NCBI GenBank assembly: GCA_964563495.1
Contig: CAZLYK010000091.1
Location: forward strand, 1 to 19,839
Length of the DNA stretch: 19,839 nt
Direction of reading: 5' to 3'
Source: CAZLYK01 sp964563495
GTDB taxonomy: Bacteria > Acidobacteriota > Blastocatellia > RBC074
Notes under the pieces: generated by a model
Databases searched by the model: none
What the model was told of the DNA's origin: nothing
What the model saw: the letters and a program-made list of their open reading frames with translations, nothing else
Shown: positions 6,034 through 14,808 of the stretch, piece by piece
Position numbering within the stretch: the first letter of the stretch is position 1
Layout of the letters: each line of letters starts with the position of its first letter
Program-made: the position numbers and the translations under genes

Positions 6034-6942
6034 ACATTGCAGATCCGCGGCGTATCTAAGACCTACGCCAACAATGTGCATGCGCTGAAGGCCGTGACGC
6101 TCACGATTCCGGCGGGGATGTACGGCCTGCTCGGCCCGAACGGCGCCGGCAAGTCCACGCTGATGCGCATCCTGGCCACCTTGCAGGAGCCAGACGGAGG
6201 CCGCGTCCAACTCGGCGATATAGACGTGCTGAATCAGAAGGATGAAGTGCGCCAGACGCTTGGTTATCTGCCGCAGGAGTTCGGCGTTTATCCAAAGGTG
6301 AGCGCGGAAGAACTGCTCGAACACTTCGCCATCCTCAAGGGCATTGCCGGGCGTCGAGCGCGCAAAGAAGTGGTGGAGGCACTGCTCCGGCAAACGAACC
6401 TCTGGGAAGTCCGCAAACAGAACCTGGGTGGCTACTCTGGAGGCATGCGGCAGCGGTTTGGCGTGGCCGTGGCGCTCCTGGGCAATCCGAAGCTGATGAT
6501 CGTGGATGAGCCGACGGCCGGCCTCGACCCGGCCGAGCGCGTGCGATTCTTGAACCTGTTGAGCGAGCTGGGCGAGAACAGCGTCGTCCTCCTTTCCACG
6601 CACATTGTCGAGGATGTGAGTGAGCTGTGTACCAGGATGGCCATCATTGACAAAGGAGAGATTCTGCTCGAAGCCGAACCACTGCAGGCGATTGACGAGC
6701 TTCACGGCCGGATCTGGAGTTGCGAGATTTCGAGGGAAGCTCTCCCTGAACTGGAACGAGAGCACGCGGTGATCTCGACGAAGCTCTACGCGGGACGCAC
6801 CGTTGCCCACGTCTACTGCGATTCGACGCCAGGTCCCGGCTTTGAGCCCGCCAAGCCTGACCTCGAGGATGTCTACTTTAGCGCCGTGGCAGGACGCATT
6901 GGCCGGCGACGCGAGCACCAGGTGTCGGAGGGAAGACCGTGA
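6031..6942 (+). CDS. ABC transporter ATP-binding protein (ABC-2 export type)
   Basis: A 303-residue nucleotide-binding subunit. Walker A GPNGAGKST is at 35-43, the Q-loop glutamine at about 82, the signature YSGGM at 135-139, Walker B LMIVDE at 155-160 followed by PTAGLDP, and the H-loop histidine at 191 (STHIVEDV). All catalytic motifs are intact. The region after about 210 is the usual extension of single-domain export ATPases. GGAGA sits six bases before the ATG. The stop overlaps the next gene's start as GTGA, so ATPase and permease are translationally coupled. It should energise the membrane proteins encoded at 6939 and 7709; the exported substrate is unknown. Confidence 0.95.
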   Translation: MTLQIRGVSKTYANNVHALKAVTLTIPAGMYGLLGPNGAGKSTLMRILATLQEPDGGRVQLGDIDVLNQKDEVRQTLGYLPQEFGVYPKVSAEELLEHFAILKGIAGRRARKEVVEALLRQTNLWEVRKQNLGGYSGGMRQRFGVAVALLGNPKLMIVDEPTAGLDPAERVRFLNLLSELGENSVVLLSTHIVEDVSELCTRMAIIDKGEILLEAEPLQAIDELHGRIWSCEISREALPELEREHAVISTKLYAGRTVAHVYCDSTPGPGFEPAKPDLEDVYFSAVAGRIGRRREHQVSEGRP

Positions 6943-7712
6943 AGTTCCGGGAGATCTTTCGCTTTGAGTTCGTGTACCAAGCGCGCCGCGTCCGCACCTG
7001 GCTCTATTTCGGGGTCCTTTTTGTCGTCGCTTATCTGCTTAGAGATGGCGTCGTCAATTCCCCATTCGCCATTGCCCAGGAGACACTCCTCGCCGGCCTG
7101 CTCTGGATTCTGATGGCCCCTGCTGTGGCCGGCAGTGCAGCCGCGCGCGACGTACAGACGCGGATGCATCCTCTCGTCTACACCACTCCCATCAGCAAGA
7201 CTGACTACCTTGGTGGGCGAATTCTCGCGGCGTTTGTCCTCAACGCGTTGATCTTGCTCGCCGTGCCGCTGGGTATGCTGGCCGACTTCCTATGGCCTGG
7301 CGTGAAATCCGAGATCGTTGGTCCATTTCCTCCGGCCGTTTACCTCAGCGCCTACGGTGTTCTTGCGTTGCCGACCGCCTTCACATTCACGGCGGTCCAG
7401 TTCTCGTTGGCCGCGCTGAGACGCCGAGCCGTCGTCAGCTACCTTGGCACTGTGCTGTTCTTCGTCCCTGTCGGCGCCACGGCTGCCGTGGTGACCAACG
7501 TTCTTCGAATGCCGACCCTCGGCACGCTGCTGGATCCCACAGTCCGGATCATTCTTGTCATCATTCCGGAGACATTGACACCGCTTGGGCTGAATGCCGC
7601 TCTGTTCGGACTGGAAAGGGCGATACTCGCGAATCGAATTCTATGGGTCGGCGTCGCTTTGGCCATTCTCGCATTCACCCATGCTCGCTTTCGCCTCGGT
7701 GACCGTGCATGA
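6939..7712 (+). CDS. ABC-2 type permease, N-terminal half of a split permease/M1 protein
   Basis: A 257-residue integral membrane protein with about six hydrophobic segments. It begins 'MKFREIFRFEFVYQARRVRTWLYFGVL' and contains 'AARDVQTRMHPLVYTTPISKTDYLGGRILAAFVLN', the typical pattern of the first half of 'ABC transporter permease/M1 family aminopeptidase' proteins, which as I recall are about 1,200 residues in one chain. Here the chain ends with 'LAFTHARFRLGDRA' and the second half starts in another frame through an ATGA overlap at 7709-7712. GTG 6939 is the start, with GGAGGGAAG upstream and overlap with the ATPase stop. It is part of the export complex. Confidence 0.88.
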   Translation: MKFREIFRFEFVYQARRVRTWLYFGVLFVVAYLLRDGVVNSPFAIAQETLLAGLLWILMAPAVAGSAAARDVQTRMHPLVYTTPISKTDYLGGRILAAFVLNALILLAVPLGMLADFLWPGVKSEIVGPFPPAVYLSAYGVLALPTAFTFTAVQFSLAALRRRAVVSYLGTVLFFVPVGATAAVVTNVLRMPTLGTLLDPTVRIILVIIPETLTPLGLNAALFGLERAILANRILWVGVALAILAFTHARFRLGDRA

Positions 7713-10492
7713 TGATGCGCAGGATTTCGATTCCCCAAGTCTGGCGGGATTTTGCCTTCGCCATGCACACGCGACAGATGGTCGCCATCGCGGGGACTGC
7801 GTTTGGGACGATCGTGAAGAGTGCGGCCGGTCTCGTTGCTCTAGCGGTCGCGATGCTCGTGGCCCTGTTGGCGCCCGCACTCATAGCTCTCCGGGGAGTT
7901 CCGCTGCTCCCCAGAACCGCACACGTCCTAACCGTTCTGACCGCCCCGGTTGCTGACAATCCACGGCTTCCCTGGGTGCTGATCCCGCTGCTCATCGTGT
8001 TTTACGCGGGAGAGTTGGTCTGGCGGGAACGAGACGCCGGGCTGAGTGAGATCGCCGACGCGATGCCGGTACCTGAATGGGCCCTCTTCCTGGGCAAATT
8101 CCTGGGACTGAGTCTCGCGCTGGTCGCGTTGATGGCTCTCGTGGCGACGGCTGGAATGTTCGGTCAGATGCGAATGGGTTACTTCGATTTCGAGATCGGG
8201 CTGTACCTGCGGATCCTCTTCGGACTTCAACTCAGCGACTACATCCTCTTTGCACTGCTCGTCTTCGTGGTGCACGCGGTGGTGAATCAGAAGCACCTCG
8301 GCTACCTCGTGGCGCTGATCACATATGGGGTCATGGTCTTCCCGTCCTTTGTCGGGCTTGAACACCACCTGCTCATTTATGGATCCGGTCCAAGGTGGAC
8401 CTACTCGGACATGCGTGGCTTCGGCACGTCGCTTGGGCCGTGGCTGTGGTTCAAGCTCTATTGGGCAGCGTGGGCATTGCTTTTGGCCGTTGCAGCAACG
8501 CTGCTGTGGCCGCGCGGCCCCGAACGCAGCCTATGGTCGCGGCTTCGGGTGGCGCGCCGTCGTTCCACACGTGCGACGGTCGGCGTGGCCGCGACGGCGG
8601 TGGCGCTTATCGTCACCCTGGGCGGTTTCATCTTCTACAACACCAACTCGCTCAATCGGTACCGTACCGCGTCCGAGGAGACAGAACGGCGTGCCGAGTA
8701 CGAGCGGCGGTACGGAAAGTATGCGGGCGTCGCGCATCCAACCCTCGTGAGCACCAACCTTCGCGTCGAGATTTATCCCGATCGGCGGGAGGCGGAGATC
8801 CGTGGCGCGTACGTCCTCGCGAACACCAGTTCCGCGGCAATCGCCTCCATCCATGTGACCACCGTCCCGAGGGTCGAAACCGGAGCTGTATCCGTTGGCC
8901 GACCGGCAGCATCCGTGTTGGTGGACAACGACTTCGGTTACCGCATTTATGCGTTGGAAAAGCCGCTCCTACCCGGCGACTCGCTGCAGCTCAGCTTCGA
9001 GGTGCATGTCGCGCCGCATGGCTTCCGCAACAATGGAGCCGATGCCTTCATCGTCCAGAACGGCAGCCACTTCACGAATCGGGATTGGTTGCCTGCTATC
9101 GGCTATCAGCGGAATCGCGAACTCGATGGTGTCGGAGTGCGAAGGCAGTATGGACTCGCCCGACGGCCCGCCGTTCTATCGCTCGACGACGCATCGCTTG
9201 ACAACCCATCGCCTGACAAAAATGCGGCGCGCCGGATCCGGGTCGGCGGCGATCCGATCGCCTTCGAGGCGATCGTGGGGACGAGCAGGGATCAGGTCGC
9301 GGTTGCGCCGGGGGCGCTCCGCCGCACGTGGACGGAAGGCGGGCGACGTTACTTCCATTACGTCACGGACGTCCCCATCAACAATCAGTATCGTGTGTTC
9401 TCCGCCAAGTACGCGCAGCACGAAGAACAGTGGACTCGTCCCGATCAAGGCCAAGGGGCGGCGGGCTCAGGGCAGGCCGTTGCGATTCAGATCTTCCATC
9501 ACCCTGGGCATGCCGGGAATCTGGGCCGCATGGTGGCGAGCGTACGCGCCTCGCTCGATCACTACACCCGGCAATTTGGTCCCTACCCATACAGCTATAT
9601 CAGGCTGATCGAGAATCCTGCCCGTGGCATGGGTGTAGCAACGGAAGCCGCGACGGTGGAATACGGCGAAGGATTCACCCTCCTGAATCCAGGCAACGGT
9701 CCGCAAGAGCTGGATATCGTGTTTGCAGTCATCGCCCACGGGGTCGCCCGCGGGTGGTGGGGCATGCAAGTTGCGCCCGCAGACGTCGAGGGAGCGGGGT
9801 TACTAAGCGTAAGCCTGGAAACATACTCCGCCATGCGGGTGGTCGAAGAGACTCTCGGGCCCGAGCATCTGCGCCGATACCTGCTCTCCATGCGGGAAGG
9901 ATTTGGTCCGCCACGCACCCGCGCGGCGCCGCCACTGCTTCGGGCCACCGACTCGTTCGCTTACTCCCGCAGGGGCCCGTTCGCGCTCTACGCGCTGAGC
10001 CAGTACATCGGCAAGGACCGGGTAGATGATGCATTGCGGAGCCTGCTCAAGAAGCATGGTTCCGGAGTGCCGCCCCTTCCCACCTCACTGGATCTCTATC
10101 GGGAGCTTCAAGCGGTGACGCCGGATTCCTCCCTATATCTGCTCCACGATCTCTTCGAGAAGAACACGTTCTGGGAATTCGAGACGCAGCGGGCCACGGC
10201 GCAGCAGACCGAAGCCGGAGCCTGGCAGGTGACGCTCGACGTGCGAGGGCGCAAGATCGTGGTCGACGAAGCGGGCATCGAGACTGAGGTGCCCATGGAT
10301 GACTGGATAGAGGTCGGAGTTTTTGACGAGGGCGAGCCGTACCTGCAGAAGCACCGCATCGGCTCCGGAAAGCAGACGATTACGGTAACGGTGCCGCAAA
10401 AGCCCGCCCGCGCCGGCATCGACCCGCGCCACCTACTGAGTGACTTGGGGGAGACGGACAACAACATCAAGGCGGTGAAGATTGAGAGATAA
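7709..10492 (+). CDS. ABC-2 permease fused to an M1-peptidase-like domain with a degenerate zinc site
   Basis: 927 residues. Residues about 25-310 hold six or so membrane segments around 'FYAGELVWRERDAGLSEIADAMPVPEWALFLGKFLGL', a hallmark of this permease family. After a last hydrophobic segment (about 290-313) a large extracytoplasmic part resembles an M1 aminopeptidase. The zinc motif HExxHQWWG reads HGVARGWWG here: H677 is kept, the catalytic Glu is Gly678 and the second His is Arg681. The third ligand, usually the Glu of LLSES, is Val701 (LLSVS). Three of the four key residues are lost, so peptidase activity is unlikely. The rest of the domain remains well conserved and open, which argues for a retained non-enzymatic role, although recent loss is possible. 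It is coupled to the upstream permease by ATGA. Confidence 0.88.
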   Translation: MMMRRISIPQVWRDFAFAMHTRQMVAIAGTAFGTIVKSAAGLVALAVAMLVALLAPALIALRGVPLLPRTAHVLTVLTAPVADNPRLPWVLIPLLIVFYAGELVWRERDAGLSEIADAMPVPEWALFLGKFLGLSLALVALMALVATAGMFGQMRMGYFDFEIGLYLRILFGLQLSDYILFALLVFVVHAVVNQKHLGYLVALITYGVMVFPSFVGLEHHLLIYGSGPRWTYSDMRGFGTSLGPWLWFKLYWAAWALLLAVAATLLWPRGPERSLWSRLRVARRRSTRATVGVAATAVALIVTLGGFIFYNTNSLNRYRTASEETERRAEYERRYGKYAGVAHPTLVSTNLRVEIYPDRREAEIRGAYVLANTSSAAIASIHVTTVPRVETGAVSVGRPAASVLVDNDFGYRIYALEKPLLPGDSLQLSFEVHVAPHGFRNNGADAFIVQNGSHFTNRDWLPAIGYQRNRELDGVGVRRQYGLARRPAVLSLDDASLDNPSPDKNAARRIRVGGDPIAFEAIVGTSRDQVAVAPGALRRTWTEGGRRYFHYVTDVPINNQYRVFSAKYAQHEEQWTRPDQGQGAAGSGQAVAIQIFHHPGHAGNLGRMVASVRASLDHYTRQFGPYPYSYIRLIENPARGMGVATEAATVEYGEGFTLLNPGNGPQELDIVFAVIAHGVARGWWGMQVAPADVEGAGLLSVSLETYSAMRVVEETLGPEHLRRYLLSMREGFGPPRTRAAPPLLRATDSFAYSRRGPFALYALSQYIGKDRVDDALRSLLKKHGSGVPPLPTSLDLYRELQAVTPDSSLYLLHDLFEKNTFWEFETQRATAQQTEAGAWQVTLDVRGRKIVVDEAGIETEVPMDDWIEVGVFDEGEPYLQKHRIGSGKQTITVTVPQKPARAGIDPRHLLSDLGETDNNIKAVKIER

Positions 10493-10694
10493 GGGGTTCC
10501 GGGAGAACTATCCCCAAACACCGTTCATCTCCTTCCGCGATACGACGCACGAGAGCGCGACAAAAGGCGATTGGGTCGGCTGGGTCGGAACTTACCAGGA
10601 TATTGTCGGAGGTAGGGAAGGGCAGTACCGCGTTCGGCTGATGAAAAATCATCAGTGGATATTGTATCAGTACGGACGGATCAGCCTGAGCTGT

Positions 10695-11174
10695 CTACTC
10701 CCATTCGGGATCAGGCCGATTTTTGAGCCAAAGAATAAAATCCAGAGTCGGAGGAACAACGCCTAATAGTCGGAGTCTGGTTGCGCACTGGGCTCGATGA
10801 CCCTGGCTGTGTAGACAAACTTGCATCAGCGCCTGAGCTACCGTGCAACTGAAATCTGGGATAAAAGGCGTCTGCAAGAGACGCGTTAACTCAGATTCCC
10901 CAACTTGAGCCATCCACACCATCTCTTGCGCATGAGTTTCCTGATACAACGCCATGATCGCTTCAAGCGACTCTGGCATCCTCGACTCCACTTCGACTAC
11001 AAACGGAAGCTCTAGAGTCAACGACAGCCAGTATCGATTGGCCAGGATAATATGATGAAGCAGTTTCCGCAGTTCAAGATCCTGGGCCGAGGTCTCATGC
11101 TCTCGAATGACCTTGAGCAAGGAGGCATTTGCATATCCCTGGTGATGGATCAGATCCTGCAGCATTACAAGCAT
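10695..11174 (-). CDS. DinB-like (DUF664-type) four-helix-bundle protein
   Basis: 159 residues, mostly helical. It begins 'MLVMLQDLIHHQGYANASLL', has a central 'HHIILANRYWL', and ends with 'LHSQGHRAQCATRLRLLGVVPPTLDFILWL'. The H-x3-H pair (H122, H126) plus an earlier histidine near 40-41 give the metal-binding triad expected in the DinB/YfiT fold. These are putative metal-dependent enzymes, such as thiol-linked transferases; they are unrelated to DNA polymerase IV. ATG at 11174 or at 11165 (M4) could be the start, and neither has a clear ribosome site. The 200 bases between its stop and the ABC operon hold nothing I can identify. Confidence 0.8.
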   Translation of the reverse strand: MLVMLQDLIHHQGYANASLLKVIREHETSAQDLELRKLLHHIILANRYWLSLTLELPFVVEVESRMPESLEAIMALYQETHAQEMVWMAQVGESELTRLLQTPFIPDFSCTVAQALMQVCLHSQGHRAQCATRLRLLGVVPPTLDFILWLKNRPDPEWE

Positions 11175-11189
11175 GGTCGATAAAATGTT

Positions 11190-11798
11190 TTAGCAAAGTT
11201 TTAGTCGCCGACGAGACGGTCGAGCGCGGGGGCAGAATAACCCGCTAAATCGACCCTGTCCATTCAATTTTAGTGAGCGTGAGTCGATCTGCCGCCCGCC
11301 GAACACCCGCCGCTTCAATTCATCATTTGGGCTTAGATATTGACGAGTGGTCTCGATACCGCTGTGGCCCATCAGATGCTGAACGGTGACGATGTCTCAG
11401 CCGCTCTCAAGCAACCTCGCCGCGTATGTATGCCGAAATTTATGCAGCGTCGCATTATTCACACCGGCCCGGCCTGCGATTGACTTAAGCTTTCGGAGCA
11501 GGTGACTCAGGTTGGCCCCGGTAGAACTGCAAAAGACCCATCGAGATTTTCGCGGAATCTTTTTCAGTAACTTTACGAGGTCGGGCGGAATCGGAATCAA
11601 TCGCTCTTCGTAATCCTTGGGCGAGAATCCCTGCTTTCCTTCGCCGGTAACTTTCAACGTTCCGGTCGTGAGATCAAGATCCGACCAAGCCAAAAAATAG
11701 AGTTCACGCTTGCGAATCCCCGAGAGCAGTAGAGACGCAAAGATCGCCTTCTCATATTCGGTGCACTCGGACTCGTTTCTTAGCGTGCTTCATTGCAG
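11190..11798 (-). pseudogene. Truncated tyrosine recombinase/integrase with an in-frame stop
   Basis: The catalytic domain of a tyrosine recombinase can be read from about 11795: 'EKAIFASLLLSGIRKRELYFLAWSDLDL' carries the box I arginine, 'LHKFRHTYAARLLESG' the box II H-x-x-R, and 'DIVTVQHLMGHSGIETTRQYL' the later histidine and the nucleophilic tyrosine. A TGA at 11399-11397 interrupts the chain between ESG and DIV in the same frame. Upstream of about 11795 the frame closes, so the N-terminal DNA-binding (SAM-like) domain is missing. It is therefore a dead integrase unless the TGA is read through. It lies downstream of tRNA-Gln in the same orientation, the usual place for the integrase of an element inserted at a tRNA 3' end. 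Confidence 0.85.
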
Positions 11799-11915
11799 TG
11801 CTCTCAAACCAAAAACTAATTCTCAAAGCCAAATGCCACATTGTTCGCCGCCGGATTTGGTCAGGGAGGACGTGAAGCCGCTTTGAGGAAGGGAGGGTGC
11901 TGGATAAGCAAACTT

Positions 11916-11966
11916 AAAAGCGCTTGGTGTCCATTTTTTGAAAAATGTGGACACCAAGCGCTTTTT
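11916..11966. terminator. Long perfect hairpin, probable bidirectional terminator
   Basis: AAAAGCGCTTGGTGTCCA at 11916-11933 is exactly complementary to 11948-11965. The inner bases (CATTTTT / AAAAATG) also pair, with a two-base bulge. Both strands end in a T-run, so it could terminate transcription from either side, notably the minus-strand tRNA-Gln transcript 45 bases upstream. The 18-bp stem is longer than a typical terminator. Confidence 0.6.
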
Positions 11967-12007
11967 CGAAACCGTAACTTGTTTTAAATGAATATCTTAG
12001 AAGGGAA

Positions 12008-12081
<74 letters not shown>

Positions 12082-12095
12082 ACAAAGGAGTCGTA

Positions 12096-12124
12096 AATAT
12101 ATTTGGCCTATTACCATCTGTCAA
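12096..12124 (-). promoter_or_regulatory. Sigma-70-type promoter of tRNA-Gln
   Basis: On the minus strand, TTGACA (12124-12119), a 17-base spacer and TATATT (12101-12096). The -35 is perfect and the -10 matches at five of six positions. The predicted start of transcription is a few bases before the mature tRNA 5' end at 12081. Confidence 0.75.
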
Positions 12125-12275
12125 GCGCACAGTTTACGGGATCGTTCGGGTACAGCTCATCAATGATTTGAAAAGGTCGGCATTATCCGCTGAGCTTCTC
12201 CGTAAGCCTTAGGTTAACTGGGACAGAACAGGCATAGCAAGTGCACTGACTTACCGAAGGCTCACGTCCGACCCA

Positions 12276-12623
12276 CTATCTTTTCGGCTCGGTCGCCAAT
12301 ACTTCGCGAATCGCGTTGATCACGAGTTCCGGTTCCTCGAGCTGGACGTGATGGCCGCTGCGAGTGGCGACAACCAGTTTACCATTACGCGACAACGCCG
12401 CCATCGCTGTATGGTCCCGCCGGTGTTCCGCTTCGAAAGCTTTGCTGTCAGGGCCTTCTTCTTCCGAGATCCCGCGGGTCAGCACGATCAACGGCATGTC
12501 GCCGAGGCCAGGTTCGAGGATTACCGTCGGTTGTGATGCGCGGGCTTCACCCGTGCAATTGAGGTGCAGTCGCCAACCGCCGATATCAATTAGCCTGCCG
12601 GGCGGGGGAAAGGGCGTTGGTAC
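12276..12623 (-). pseudogene. Alpha/beta hydrolase remnant with an internal deletion
   Basis: One minus-strand frame reads 'PPPGRLIDIGGWRLHLNCTGE', 'TVILEPGLGD', then directly 'MPLIVLTRGISEEE' and 'SGHHVQLEEPELVINAIREVL'. The first part is the N-terminal strand region of a secreted alpha/beta hydrolase. The second is its C-terminal end, with the catalytic histidine in GHHVQL. The middle, including the nucleophile elbow G-x-S-x-G, is missing. The join falls at an LGD (12498-12506), which occurs in both halves of such proteins as I recall them, so a deletion between short matching sequences is likely. There is no signal peptide or suitable start upstream; an internal ATG at 12497 would give only 73 residues. 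Non-functional. Confidence 0.7.
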
Positions 12624-12625
12624 GG

Positions 12626-13969
12626 TTATTTTTCCTTCGTGAGAACCCGCTCCTGACCGCCCCTCCGTTTGATGGTCATCTGGTTTTTCGCGGCGTCGAA
12701 CTCAAAGACTGCCGCCCCCTCGATCTGAAATTTATCCGGTGCCGTCGCTTCGAGCGGGACCCCGGACTGCGCGCCCGGCGGTTGAAAGAAAAGCGTCCTG
12801 CCATCTCTGGTGATCGTCCATTTCAGAGGAGCATCTGGACTCGAATAAACGCCGACATATTTGTCCAGCACTTCCAGGCTGACGGCGATTGATTCCAAGG
12901 CGGGAATCGTAAACGGTCTGTTGTAGTAAATGTCTATAACGCCACTCACAATATTGGCTACCGGGTAAATTTTCGCGTTCGTGGTGTAGGCGACTGCCAG
13001 CCTTTCTTCCGGTTGGTAAACCAGCCACGATCCGTAGTTATCACCTCCACCCGTGCCCCCGTAGAAAGTCTTGCCTGCGTAGGTAAAGGGTATTATGCCC
13101 AAACCTTCGCCGTCCCTGATGGTTGTCATCTGATTGAGGCTCTCCTTTGACACGATCTTTCCGTCAAACAAGGCCAGGATGAATTTCGCCAGATCGTCCG
13201 GTGTGGCAACAATCTGGCCTCCGCCGTAAGCAATGCTGGGATGGGTTTCGGGCACCTGTTGCCAGTCACCGCCGAAGTGAATATAGGTAAGACTTTCGTT
13301 TTTCTTCACATCGATGTTTTTGGTTGTGGTGTAGGTATCCGCAAGCCCGATCTTGGAAATGATTCTTGCCTGAAGGGCTTCGGCGTAGGATTTGCCAGTT
13401 ATCTTTTCGAGGATCAGGGTTAAAAGGAAATAGCCGGAATTGCTGTAGGATTGCTTGGTGTCCGGTTCAAAATCCGGCGTGGCTTTGACGATCAGGGCGA
13501 GGTTTTCCTCTTTCGTCATGGGGAGTGTGTTGATGTTCCTCTGAGCATTCTGTTCGCGCCTGACATTGGGAATGCCGCTGCGATGCGAGAGCATCTGCAC
13601 GATGGTAATCTTCGGGGCGTTCGGAATCTGCGGGAAGAACTTGTCCAGCGTATCCGTCAGCTTCAATTTCTTTTCCTCGACGAGCTGCATAATCATCGCG
13701 GCGGTGTAAATTTTTCCAATCGAAGCGATTTTGAACCTGCTCGTCGTGGTCAGAGGCTTTTTCGTAGTTCCGTCATTCTGGGCATAGCCGATGGCGCGGG
13801 CGTAAACAACCTTGCCATCTTTGGCGATGGTGAGGCTCCCCATTGCCTTGTTCTTTTCGGCGAGCCGATCAAAAAACTGGTCGAGTTTGGCTTTGTCCAG
13901 CGTCTGGCCGTAGCCCGCGGTGAACGACGCCAGTGTCAGTAGAGTTACAAATAATATTTTGATTTTCAT
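12626..13969 (-). CDS. Secreted serine hydrolase, beta-lactamase class C/DD-peptidase-like, with C-terminal DUF3471-like domain
   Basis: 447 residues. An N-terminal signal peptide (MKIKILFVTLLTLASFTAGYG) is followed by a penicillin-binding/beta-lactamase fold. The catalytic S-x-x-K is S83-IG-K86, Y-x-N is Y175-S-N177, and 'YGGTGGG' at about 303-309 takes the place of the KTG/HTG motif. A region after about 350 ('YVGVYSS...LKWTITRDGRTLFFQP') resembles the small beta-barrel DUF3471 domain seen after many such hydrolases. All catalytic residues are present. The ATG has AAGGGGAG nine bases upstream. It is the last gene of the DUF2975-HTH operon, 39 bases after the regulator. It probably acts outside the cytoplasm on a peptide, ester or amide; the substrate is unknown. 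This operon is visibly more AT-rich than the ABC operon. Confidence 0.92.
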   Translation of the reverse strand: MKIKILFVTLLTLASFTAGYGQTLDKAKLDQFFDRLAEKNKAMGSLTIAKDGKVVYARAIGYAQNDGTTKKPLTTTSRFKIASIGKIYTAAMIMQLVEEKKLKLTDTLDKFFPQIPNAPKITIVQMLSHRSGIPNVRREQNAQRNINTLPMTKEENLALIVKATPDFEPDTKQSYSNSGYFLLTLILEKITGKSYAEALQARIISKIGLADTYTTTKNIDVKKNESLTYIHFGGDWQQVPETHPSIAYGGGQIVATPDDLAKFILALFDGKIVSKESLNQMTTIRDGEGLGIIPFTYAGKTFYGGTGGGDNYGSWLVYQPEERLAVAYTTNAKIYPVANIVSGVIDIYYNRPFTIPALESIAVSLEVLDKYVGVYSSPDAPLKWTITRDGRTLFFQPPGAQSGVPLEATAPDKFQIEGAAVFEFDAAKNQMTIKRRGGQERVLTKEK

Positions 13970-14008
13970 AGTTGCACTCCCCTTCTGCCAACGATTTGCG
14001 CTTCCGCA

Positions 14009-14221
14009 CTACGGAAGGTCCTCTTTGTATTCCAAAATATCTCCAGGCTGACACTCCAGGGCTTTGCAAATCGCCTCCAGGGTTGATAGCCGGATCGCTT
14101 TGGCTTTGCCGTTTTTAAGTATGGAAATATTCGCCATCGTGATGCCGACTTTTTCGGCAAGCTCGGTGACGCTCATCTTCCGCTTCGCCAACATGACGTC
14201 GACGTTAATGATGATTGCCAT
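14009..14221 (-). CDS. Small XRE/Cro-type HTH regulator (YozG-like)
   Basis: A 70-residue DNA-binding protein. 'MLAKRKMSVTELAEKVGITMANISILKNGKAKAIRLSTLEAICKALECQPGDILEY' is a full Cro/C1-type helix-turn-helix domain, and almost nothing else is present, as in the YozG family. It starts 10 bases after the stop of the DUF2975 gene, with AAGGAAACC before the ATG. The DUF2975 + HTH pair is a common two-gene unit in many phyla, with unknown role. The regulator probably binds the paired repeats at the operon promoter (14779-14808). Confidence 0.93.
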   Translation of the reverse strand: MAIIINVDVMLAKRKMSVTELAEKVGITMANISILKNGKAKAIRLSTLEAICKALECQPGDILEYKEDLP

Positions 14222-14224
14222 GCT

Positions 14225-14714
<490 letters not shown>

Positions 14715-14764
14715 AAAGGTTCTTCCTGTACGGAGAATGGTTCTTAAAAATTATTGATGGCTCC

Positions 14765-14808
14765 ATCTTACATTTGGCATTTATCGTTTGTCAATATATA
14801 TTTATCGT
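14765..14808 (-). promoter_or_regulatory. Promoter and candidate HTH operator of the DUF2975 operon
   Basis: On the minus strand, TTGACA (14794-14789), an 18-base spacer and TAAGAT (14770-14765). The -35 box lies between two direct copies of ACGATAAAT (plus-strand ATTTATCGT at 14779-14787 and 14800-14808), set exactly 21 bases apart, two turns of the helix. Such spacing suits a repressor binding on one face, most simply the operon's own HTH protein. Confidence 0.6.

Noticed and set aside
5803..6918. A 371-codon open frame on the minus strand opposite the ABC ATPase gene.
   Set aside because: It mirrors an unmistakable ATPase gene; long antisense frames are common in GC-rich DNA and the translation shows no domain.
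10482..10766. A 94-codon plus-strand frame beginning at TTG inside the end of the permease/M1 gene.
   Set aside because: Poor start, overlaps genes on both strands, and no recognised family. 'GDWVGWVGTYQDIVGG' is mildly protein-like, so a scrap cannot be excluded.
10695..11174. 'DinB' read as the SOS translesion polymerase and linked to the lexA operon.
   Set aside because: The DinB/YfiT-like four-helix bundle is unrelated to DNA polymerase IV despite the shared name.
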